This document shows, piece by piece, positions 10,739 through 19,480 of a DNA stretch of 64,000 nt. The stretch is from Basidiobolus meristosporus CBS 931.73. Lineage: Eukaryota > Basidiobolomycota > Basidiobolomycetes > Basidiobolales > Basidiobolaceae. Below the pieces are notes generated by a model. It was not told where the DNA came from, did no database searches, and worked only from the letters and a program-made list of their open reading frames with translations. A program made the translations under genes and the position numbers. How positions within the stretch are numbered: the stretch's first letter is position 1; every line of letters starts with the position of its first letter. Location of the stretch: the NCBI GenBank assembly GCA_002104905.1, contig MCFE01000412.1:1-64000 (forward strand). Direction: 5' to 3'.

Positions 10739-11565
10739 ATGGGCCCCAAGCTATCACTCTCTGCAATGTCTACTACTGCTATTACCGGAACTTTTCCCTC
10801 TGCTGAAAAGTTGGATGGATCCAACTACCAAGTGTGGAAGGTGAAGCTGAAGATGCTGCCACAAGAAAGAGGCCTTTGCAATATTGCCATGGGAGAAGAA
10901 TGCCCTCCTAAAAACATGGGAGAGGAAGCCTTAAAGTACTAGAAGAAAGAACAAAGTGCCTTTAACTGCATTTGCCTTAATGTTAAAGATAAATTGCTAA
11001 TTCAATGTTCAAGAGCAAAAATGGCAAAAATGCTTGGAAGGCATTAGAAGACACCTACCAGTCATGCTCAGCTGCTATGAAAATGTATCAGAGACAAAAA
11101 TTCTTTACTACAAAGATGCTGCCAGGTGAAGAAATGAAAAATCTAATTTACAGAATTACCCTGCTGGTAGATGAAATGGAATCTGTGGGTGTACCAACTA
11201 CTTATGAAGATGTGATAGTGACCATCCTGAATTGCCTGACAGACAAGTTACAGGGCCTTGTATCAGCCCTAGAGTCCAGAACTGAAGATTTGACCTTAAA
11301 TTATGTATATGGAAGGCTCCTGGATGAAGAATCAAGAAAATCAAGTGCCAATAAGAAGGAAGAAGAAAATGCTTTAATAAGCAATGATAACCAACAAAGG
11401 AGGTACCCAAGACCCTACAAAGACAACAGCAACCTGTTTTGCAACTACTGCAAAAGGAAAGGACACACCTCAGACCAGTGCTTCAAAAAGAAAGATAGTC
11501 AGCAGAAAAGCCTGAATATGGAAATGCTGCAACAACTGAATATATACAATTCATATCTGCACTAA
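10739..11565 (+). pseudogene. copia gag
   Basis: The reading begins at ATG 10739 and has the copia gag start AEKLDGSNYQVWKVKLKM. There is a TAG at 10940 and a frameshift before 11005. The frame then continues through WKALEDTYQSCSAAMKMY and LPGEEMKNLIYRITLLVDEM to a CCHC zinc knuckle (CNYCKRKGHTSDQC), the nucleic-acid-binding part of the capsid protein. The same gene, more decayed, lies at 15803-16560. Confidence 0.75.
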
Positions 11566-11569
11566 ATAT

Positions 11570-13280
11570 GACCACAAACAAGGATTCTCAGATGTGGTAT
11601 ATTGACTCTGGAGCATCTCAACACTTTACACATCCAAAAGAACTTTTTACCTAATATCAAGAAATTCCAATTAAGAAGGTTTTCATGGGTGACAATAGAG
11701 CACTCAATGCAGTGGGAGAAGGAACTATCCAAGTAAACCTAAGAAGCAGTGAAGGAAGCCATACACTGACCTTTAAAGAAGTACTCTATGTACCAGAAAT
11801 AGCCAAGAACCTACTATCTGTAAGCAAGGCCACTGTTTTGAATAGACACAAGGCAGGAGGAAAAGCTAGGCACAGCAAGAAAGGACTTAGGTGTGGACCA
11901 TCAAGGCAAGACAGGATTCAAGGCAAGGCTGTTTATTCAAGACCTGTGTTTATCAGACTGAGGAATACTTAAGGGGGATAGGACTACATATACTTTTTGG
12001 CTATACTGATGCCAAGAGATATTAGCTAATACTAATGGGGTTGTGGGGTAAGGCACAGCAGCAGTGCTGGGGATAATAATATATAAGGCAAGGCACTGAG
12101 ACAGGATGGGGAAATGGATTGGGTCACCTGATCATATGACTAAGTCATGTGACCTGGTATTCTCATATATGGTACTGGACTATGAAAAATACAATGGGAA
12201 GCTTCCATGAAATGTTCCATTGTCTAACAATGGTTTGGAATGGTCAGGAACTTTCTGGCAGGTGATAGAAGGTTCCAGAAGGAATCTCTTAGAAATTGAG
12301 CTAGGAAGCTGAAACTTGGCATGGGTGTTTATGTTTGTCATGTGATCATGACAGCCACTGCAGAAGGACTAAGTTTCAGCTTTGACAATTCTGGATGCAA
12401 GATCACTGATCAAAATGGTGCCCATATTGTTTGGGTATCCAAGGTCAAAATCTGTACAAGTTGACTTATACTCCATCATATTTGGAAGCCAAATAAGTAG
12501 CTTAAATGAAGAAACACCAATGCTTTGGCATAGGAGATTTGGACAAATCAATTTTGATTATTTGCGCAAAATGATCAAGGATCAGCTAATTTCTGGAGTG
12601 AAAATTGATCCCCTAGCTAATTTGGAGCACTGTGAAGCCTGCATATATGGGAAACAAGCTAGACAATCATTCAAGAGCTCTGGGTTAATCAAAACTAAGA
12701 AAAAATAGATCCAATTCACTTAGATCTGTGTGGACCTATGCAAAATTTATCCTTAGGCAGGATGAAGTATTTAATCACCTTCATTGATGATTATACAAGA
12801 TACACATAGGTCTACTTCATGAAGATAAAGGAAGAGACTCTGTCTAAGTTCAGGGAGCCTAAAGCCATGGTGGAGAGAGAAATCGGTGGAAAAATCAAGA
12901 AAATACGCTCCAACAATGGTGGAGAATATACCTCAAAGCTCTTCATCCACTTCTGCCAAAATCATGGGATAAAGTAAGAGACTACTGCACCATACTCCCC
13001 ACAGCAAAATGGAGTAGCAGAATGTGCTAAGAAATCAATAATTCATATAGCAAGATCTTTGATCCATGATCAAAAATTGACCTATGATTTTTGGGCGGAA
13101 TCAGTTGCCACTGCTGCAAACCTTAAAAGTTGGAGTTATAGCACAATACTTGGTGATTCTGCTCCATTTGAAACATGGTATGGATACAGACCAAGTGCAG
13201 AACATCTAAAAATATATGGGTGTACAGCATATGCCAAAAAACTGCCCGGAAATCTGTCAAAATTTGAGCCAAAAGTGTAA
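11570..13280 (+). pseudogene. copia protease and integrase region of pol
   Basis: An aspartic protease motif, MWYIDSGASQHFTH, lies near 11594-11635. After the inserted solo LTR (11834-12353) the frame resumes with AEGLSFSFDNSGCKI. A GAG-pre-integrase zinc finger follows (LWHRRFGQINFDYLRKM, HCEACIYGKQ, 12520-12660). The integrase core is recognisable from FIDDYTRY near 12782 to CTAYAKKLPGN near 13250, with multiple stops. Confidence 0.7.
11834..12353. mobile_element. solo LTR of a second LTR-retrotransposon family
   Basis: This 520-bp segment starts TGTTTTGAATAG and ends GATCATGACA. It is flanked by a perfect 5-bp duplication GCCAC (11829-11833 and 12354-12358), and it sits inside the copia pol frame, which reads on across it (SVSKA to AEGLSF). 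It contains ATAATATATAAGG near 12084. Near 12123-12155 GGTCACCTGATCATATGACT faces AGTCATGTGACC, an imperfect inverted repeat that could be a regulatory site. No internal coding region is present, as expected of a solo LTR. Confidence 0.78.
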
Positions 13281-13289
13281 AATGCATAT

Positions 13290-14290
13290 TTTTAGGCAAC
13301 TGCAATGAAAGTAAGAAATACAGACTCTACTATACCAAAGCAAAGAAGCTGATCAAGTCCAGGGATGTGTTGTTTGATGAAAATTCAAAATGTTCACAAA
13401 ACATGACATCAGATGATGACAAAAATTTGATCCAAGTGAATGCTCATCAGCTCAGAAAAGAGATATTGAGAGTAGTCAATTTTGAGAAACTTGGAATTCA
13501 GCTGATACTATGATGGTATTTTGCTGGCCTTTTTTTTTAGGTTACCCTAATGGAGACAAACCTTAACTTTGTCAATACTCAGCCAAATCAAGAGAGCTTG
13601 GTGCCATCTGAAAGCCCCAACTTTCCTTATCAATCAATGGTTGGCAGTCTGATGTATATTATGCTTGGAACATGTCCAGATATCTCATATTCAGTGGGAG
13701 CTGTCTGCCAGCATAATCAGAACTATGGATCTGATCATATTGCAGCAGTTAAGCAGATTTTTAGATACCTAAAAGGAACTGCTGATATCTGCTTAAGATA
13801 CACTTATAAGGATTCAGAACAGGATCTTATGGGATATTCTGATATTGATTGGGGACAAAATTTAGAAGACTGAAGATCCACCACAGGATACACCTTTCTT
13901 TACTGTCAAGGAGCAGTTTCATGGAATTCAAGAAAGCAACCAACTGTAGCACTTTCTACCACAGAGGCAGAGTACATGGCAGCCTGTGAAGCTACAAAAG
14001 AAGCAATGTGGTTAAGAAAGCTGTTTGCAGACTTAGGCCAATGTCAAAAAATGCCTATTACTTTATTTCAAGATAATTAAGGATGTATACAATTAGGTAG
14101 AAATCCAACTTTTCATGCTAGAACTTAGCACATAGATATTAGACATCATTTTGTATGTGAAGCCATAGAGAATAACTTAGCTTAGTTTACTGTCCCTCAG
14201 ATGAAATGATTGCAGACATATTCACCAAACTATTAGCTAAAGACAAGTTTGAATATTTTAGGTCAAAATTAGGACTGGTCAGTATGAACA
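13290..14290 (+). pseudogene. copia reverse transcriptase C-terminus and RNase H remnant
   Basis: After the integrase tail, the frame from 13550 encodes FPYQSMVGSLMYIMLGTCP and later IFRYLKGTADICLRY. RNase H follows as [18 protein letters not shown] and [11 protein letters not shown] (13930-14035). The YVDD-bearing polymerase core that should precede SMVGSLMY is absent: only about 260 bp separate it from the integrase tail. Several stops follow 13870. Confidence 0.72.
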
Positions 14291-14306
14291 TTTAGCTGAG
14301 TGGGAG

Positions 14307-14655
14307 TGTTGTAAAAATTTGTAATTCCACCTAAATATTCACCTAACTTAGTCACTTAGATCCTTACCCTCAAATCCTAGAGAATACTGACCAAATTCCG
14401 TGCTTGGATTAACTTAGAATATTTTCACCAAAATACCAGGTACCCAGAACATAAAAATTCTCAAAGTTGTCCAAACAGCCCCAAACTTTGCGCACATGTT
14501 CTTGGGATCTTTCTTAACCTATTCTACATGCTTGTTATGCCAAAACCATGTAAAAGTATAAATGCTACTTTTACATTCAATAAATCATTAAGTGCAAACC
14601 ACATAATCTACATGCTCTCCCAATCACTTCCAATATCTCCAAGACTCTTATAACA
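14307..14655 (+). repeat. 3' LTR of copia element 1
   Basis: It starts TGTTGTAAAAATTTG and ends CTCTTATAACA. It is 349 bp long like the 5' LTR and is followed directly by the target duplication ACCAC. Confidence 0.87.
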
Positions 14656-14660
14656 ACCAC

Positions 14661-15452
14661 CACCTGTATTAGCTAGTATGTTGTCAGCTAATACCAAACC
14701 ATCAATTAAGCAATAAGGTGCAGTGGCTGATAGGATTGATTCAATGGCCCAGAGAAATCAGGAAATAGTCCAGAAACAGGATGATTGAATAATACATGTA
14801 GAGGAGTCAATATCCAAGGTAGAGAAAGCTGTATCTTTGTTACAAAGAAGGAACCCAAGTAGCTTAATGTCACAGCCATGAACTGAGCCATTTCCTAATG
14901 TAACAGCAGAGGCACACTGTATAGTCTTTGAAGCACAACAACAGTGCCCAAAGATAAAGCCCACAGAAAAACCTATCACAGCATAGGAGGGAAACAATGT
15001 GGTGTTTCTACCAAAGCCTAAAAATCAAAAGACACTGAAGATCTGTAAAGCCAATGAGTGCTATAAAGAAGAGTGGGCTAATATTCAGGAGGCTGTCAGA
15101 AGTCTAGCATGCCATCACCTTAAGGCCGGCATGCCATGGCACCATTGGGAACTCAAGGCCAAGTGGAATGTGCTTGACTTGTTCCATGAGCATTATCTTG
15201 AAGTCAAATGGGCAAACAATTTTTGGGCCAGCATTGGTATGCTAACAAAGAATCAAAAGAATAGCAGAAACTATAAAAGGCAGAAGCACAAGGGTGCCAT
15301 GGCTAAAAAAAACAGTGGTTTTCTCAAGAGCCTGTTACAAGCAGGGCCAAAAGCTTCAAACAAGAGTCAAAGAGATGTCAGGTAGTTGGAAGAGTGCCAA
15401 TAAGGCACAAGTAGGTAGACACAGATGCACCATCACAACATTAATCAAGGAA
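14661..15452 (+). pseudogene. unrecognised ORF, part 2, between two copia insertions
   Basis: It continues the frame interrupted at 10385. Segments include ADRIDSMAQRNQEIVQK and ISKVEKAVSLLQRRN, which look like a coiled coil. From 14999 comes a basic, Trp-rich stretch (KEEWANIQEAVRSLACHHLK, HWELKAKWNVLDLFHEHY). Stops occur at several points. The last 140 bp (about 15310-15450) are imperfectly repeated at 16990-17130. Domain assignment is not possible by eye. Confidence 0.45.
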
Positions 15453-16920
15453 TGGTTGAAAAAATTTGTAATTCCACCTATATATTCACCAAGCTTATTC
15501 ACTTCAATCACTACCTTCAAATCCTAGGGAATACTTACCAAATTCTATGTTGGGATTTACTTAGAATATTTCACCAAAATACCAGGTACCCAGAACATGA
15601 AAATTTTCAAAGCTGTCTAAGCAGCCCAAAGCTTTGCATACATGTTCTTGGGACCTTTGTGAGCCTATTCTATGTGTTTGTAATGCCAAGACCATGTAAA
15701 TGCATAAACACTACTTTTTCATTCAATAGATTGTTCAGTGAAAACCACACAATCTACTTGTTCTCCCAATAACTTCCAATATCTCCAAGACTCTTACAAC
15801 AGGTTGTGAGCCCCAAGCTGTCACTCTCTGCAATGTCCACTGCTGCTATCATTGGAAATATTCCCTCTGCTGAAAAGTTGGATGGATCTAATTACCAATG
15901 GTGGAAGGTGAAGATGAAGATGCTGCTACAAGTGAGAGTCCATTGGGATATTGTCATGGGAGAATAATGCCCTCCTAAAGACATGGGAGAGGAAGCCTTA
16001 AAATACCAGAAGAAAGAACAAAGTGCCTTAAACTGCATTTGCCTTAATGTTAAAGACCAATTGCTAATTCAATGCTCAAGAGCAAAAATGGCTAAGAATG
16101 CCGGGAAGGCATTAGAAGACAAGTATCAGTCATGTTCAGCTGCTAAGGAAGTGTATCTTAGACAAAAATCCTTTGCTACAAAGATGTTGCCAGGAGAATA
16201 AATGAGAAACTTAATTAACAGAATTACCCTGCTGGTGGATGATATGGAATATGTGAGTGTACCAACTACTGATGAGGATGGGATAGTAACCATCCTGAAT
16301 AGCCTGAGAGACAAGTATCAGGGCCTTGTATCACCCCTTGAGTCAAGAGCTGAAGAGCAGACCTTAAATTATGTACATGGAAGGCTCTGGGTTGAAGAAT
16401 TAAAAAATCAATCACTAATAAGGAAGAATAAAATGCTATAATAAGCAATGATCACCAACAAAGGAGACACTCAAGACCTTTCAAAGGCAAAAGCAACCTG
16501 CTTTGTAACTACTGCAAAAGGAAAGGACACATCAGACCGGTACTTCAAAAAAAGAGATAGTCAGCAGAAAAAGCCTGAATATGGAAATGCTGCAACAACT
16601 GAAAACAGACTATTCATATCTGCAATGAATATGACCATAAACAAGGATTCTCAGATGTGGTATATTGACTCTGGAGCATCTTAACACTTTACACACTAAA
16701 AAGAACTTTTTACCCAATATGAAGAAATTCCCATTAAGAAGGTTTTCATGGGTGACAATAGAACACTTGATGCAGTGGGAGAAGGAACTATCCAAGTAAA
16801 TTTTAAAGATCATTTAAAAGTATAAATACCACTTTTATATTCAATGAATCAATTAGGGAAAACCACATAGTCTACTTGTTCTCCCAAATCACTTCCAATA
16901 TCTCCAGGACTCTTATAATA
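15453..16920 (+). mobile_element. copia element 2, internally deleted
   Basis: A complete 5' LTR of 349 bp (15453-15801) is followed by gag and the start of protease, which jump at about 16804 directly into the second half of a 3' LTR (to 16920). GGAA lies outside both ends (15449-15452 and 16921-16924), probably the remains of a 5-bp duplication. It belongs to the same family as the element at 10386 but is more diverged. It is inserted in the unrecognised host ORF. Confidence 0.78.
15803..16804 (+). pseudogene. copia gag and protease start, element 2
   Basis: The sequence parallels 10736-11760. It encodes AEKLDGSNYQWWKVKMKM, then a TAA at about 15965, then EALKYQKKEQSALNCICL, LVDDMEYVSVPTTDEDG, a damaged zinc knuckle and finally the protease motif MWYIDSGAS followed by TAA at 16681. 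The frame is interrupted several times. Confidence 0.7.
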
Positions 16921-16924
16921 GGAA

Positions 16925-17793
16925 AAAGTGTAGTACTACTCAAGAAGCACTCAGTCAAAGTAGCAGTGAAGTACCTGACAGTGATAACAATCAGTGGCTT
17001 TCTCAGGAGCCTGTCACAACTACAGCTGAGAGCCTGAAACAAGCAGTATAGAAATGTCAAGTTGCCAGGAGAGTGCCAGCAAGAGACAAGCAGGCCATAA
17101 CAGATGCATCAGAGCAGAATTCATTAAGGAGAAAATGTAGTTCATTACAAGAGGCACTCAGACAAAGTAGCAGTGAAAGACCTGGCAGTGATAAAGGGAA
17201 AGGGAAAAATGTCTACCCAAGCCTGAGACAGGGAAGCATACAAAAAAAAAGGTAGATGAGTTTGCAGAGAAAGGCAACTTGTCTACCACAGCTCCACATC
17301 CTCCATTGTTGACAGAGTGGAGATCCCACTGACAGACAAGGCTACAACATCAAGAACTCAAAAGACTATTACAATGCCTTCAGTGGAATTTTGGAGCATT
17401 AATAGGCACACCAAGAGGTTGCAGCACTTCTTTGAGAGCAGTGCTCAGGAAAAAGCACATGAATATTGCAAGGACTTATTACAAAGACTGGCAGATGAGG
17501 AGCTAGACCTTACAGTGCCAGCTGAAGACCAAGATGTGTGGGAACCAGTGAATGAACAGTGGCATAAAGCTGTTGGGTTCCCATTGGAGTCATGGGAACA
17601 GAGTGTTAGAGCAGAAATACTTATTGAGTGGTGGATTTTAATGGAGTTACTTGTTGAGTGTGGGGTTGGGCTTAGTGTTAGTCTTTGGTATAGGGACTTG
17701 TATTGGTTTATACAATTGGCAATTGAGGTACAACTGAAGTTTCAACAGAAATCAATCAATTTGTACACAAAAAAAAGTAAGAGAAATGGTTGA
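16925..17793 (+). pseudogene. unrecognised ORF, part 3
   Basis: After copia element 2 the host reading continues with a Ser/Lys-rich part (16925-17255) that is an imperfect tandem duplicate of the sequence just before the insertion. A 158-codon open frame (17317-17793) follows, containing MPSVEFWSINRHTKRLQHFF, KAHEYCKDLLQRLADEELDL and VRAEILIEWWILMELL. I do not recognise a family. Whether 17317-17793 belongs to the same transposon gene or stands alone cannot be decided here. Confidence 0.4.
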
Positions 17794-18084
17794 GTCAGGA
17801 AGTAAGGAGCATGAAAAAGAGGCAATAGCCAATCAATGTACACATGCATAGGAGGTGCTCAAATGTCTGGGATCCAAAAGTGGGCAAATTGGCAAGGAAT
17901 CAATCAAAAGCCACTTATGTGTTGTTGTGATGAAAAATTTTGACCAAGTTTTTTGTGAAATCTGGGGTGCAATTTTGCTTAGTGGTCTCTGAATGATGAC
18001 CAAATGGCATCAATACCTCTTAGTTATGGAATTTAGGTTTTGTCACAGCCTTTTAATGCATGCATTGTAGTCAGTTATCATTTG

Positions 18085-18325
18085 TGTGCATTATCAACTT
18101 GGCTCTTCTCTCAACTTTAACCAACCTGACTTCAGCACAACCCCAGCTCCTGGTGCAAAAATGACAGAGGAAATGATTTTGGTAGGTACTTTGTGGATCC
18201 AAGTGGGCTTGTTAGTTCATCTACCAGTCAATAATGTGCTATTTTGGCCAGGAAAGCATCATGTTTCTGTCAATATTAGAAATGGGGGTTTAAGGACCTG
18301 CAGTTCTTTCATGTTAGATCATTAA
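18085..18325 (+). pseudogene. CMC-like transposase fragment, plus strand
   Basis: VHLPVNNVLFWPGKHHVSV followed by NGGLRTCSSF resembles the minus-strand YLLVNNVMLWLEKW / NGGFEDLL at 9310-9430. This is therefore a second, opposite-facing fragment of the same transposase family. It has no intact start and a stop at 18325. Bases 17794-18084 before it show no gene. Confidence 0.45.
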
Positions 18326-18371
18326 CTAATGCAACTCATCAGAAATATGGCACAAAGAGAATATTGTAGTA

Positions 18372-18706
18372 TGTTGTAAGAGTCTTAGAGATATCAAAGT
18401 GATTGGTAGATTAAGTAGATTTTGCTGTTTCACTTGGTAATTTATTCAGCATAAAAGTAGTCTATTTACTTCTGCATGGTTTTGGCAAAGCAAATTTGTA
18501 GAATATATCTAGGAAGGTCTCAAGAGTATATGTGCAATGTTTGGAAATTCTTGAGAATGTTTTTGTTCTGCATACATGATATTTTGGTGGAAATATTTTA
18601 ATTAAATGCCAATAAGGAATTTGGCTAGAATTCTCCAAGATTTGTGTACATTGATTGAAGTGACCCAGTTAGGTGAATATTTAGGTGTAAATACAAATTT
18701 ACAACA
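18372..18706 (-). mobile_element. solo LTR of the copia family, minus orientation
   Basis: It starts TGTTGTAAGAGTCTTAGAGA and ends ACAAATTTACAACA. Inverted, this is the copia LTR seen at 10386, 14307 and 15453. It is about 335 bp long. No copia coding sequence adjoins it. The flanks TAGTA and TAATG do not match, so the target duplication is lost or was altered. Confidence 0.72.
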
Positions 18707-19160
18707 TAATGTGGCTAACAACATCTAACCCTGATACCACCATGATACCATCATGTGTTAAACAACACTTTGACAATTAAGAATGTCTGAGTGGAAACCA
18801 TATAATTGGTATGCTCTACCAGCCACTTCCAATATCTTCCATTCTCCTATAACATATTGAAAATGCATATATATGCAGGACACTGATTAGTAAGGGCTTT
18901 TGTCTAAGGTGTGAAGCTGACTTGCAATGAAATATATTGATACAGAAATATATCCCTTGGCTGGAATACTGCAGTTTGGCTTTGGTGGCCATGTGGAATC
19001 TTCATACTGTGGTCAGTCCATTCCATATGCAAAGCTTGAAGTGTGGCCACATGGTATCTCACAGGTTCAAAGCAATTGTAGTATTCTAGTTGCCAGAGGA
19101 TACCTCAAGAGATATTGGGGATACCAGCAAAACTACGGAGAAACATCCAAGCTTGATATA
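18707..19160. other. edge of the transposon-rich block
   Basis: A stretch ending TCCTATAACA near 18855 resembles the last 60 bp of the copia LTR and may be another LTR remnant. An 89-codon open frame (18927-19196, LQFGFGGHVESSYCG) has no recognisable family and is probably not a gene. Base composition rises in GC just after 19190. Confidence 0.35.
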
Positions 19161-19480
19161 TTCAAACAGAAATGGACCCCAATCAAGGTAGCCTAGTCCG
19201 CATGCGGTTAAAGAATCGATACAAATGTGTGGATGGTTGGCACATGACAGTGGTGCTTCTCCCAGACATATTACTACTACATCCATCCATTGGGCCGGAT
19301 TCATGGGTAGGGGGTTTGTTCGGCAGGCTCCGTGATCCAAACCGAATTTTGATCACCACCTGCGGTGGGAAAGGTGTGACACCTGTGTCCACGTGACCCG
19401 AGGGAGGATTCATGACCAGGAAATAAACAAACGGTTTGAAGAAGGAAACCACGTAGCCAACCCGAAAGAATCGACCAACC

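Larger units (their letters stand above)
10386..14655 (+). mobile_element. Ty1/copia-like LTR retrotransposon (decayed)
   Basis: Two direct LTRs of 349 bp (10386-10734 and 14307-14655) bound gag, protease, integrase and a C-terminal reverse transcriptase/RNase H remnant. A 5-bp target duplication ACCAC flanks the element (10381-10385 and 14656-14660). The LTR termini are TGTTGTAA and TTATAACA; the first base of the left LTR has become C. Integrase precedes reverse transcriptase, as in copia elements. The catalytic reverse-transcriptase core is missing, the gag and pol frames carry stops, and a solo LTR of another family interrupts the pol region. By eye the two LTRs differ at about 20 of 349 positions, so the insertion is not recent. 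Confidence 0.88.

Noticed and set aside
13550-13873. Intact reverse transcriptase gene
   Set aside because: Only the part after the polymerase core is present. The YVDD-containing region is missing, so it is annotated as a remnant.
18927-19196. 89-codon frame at the compartment border
   Set aside because: It has no recognisable family and no splice or promoter support, and it sits in decayed transposon sequence.
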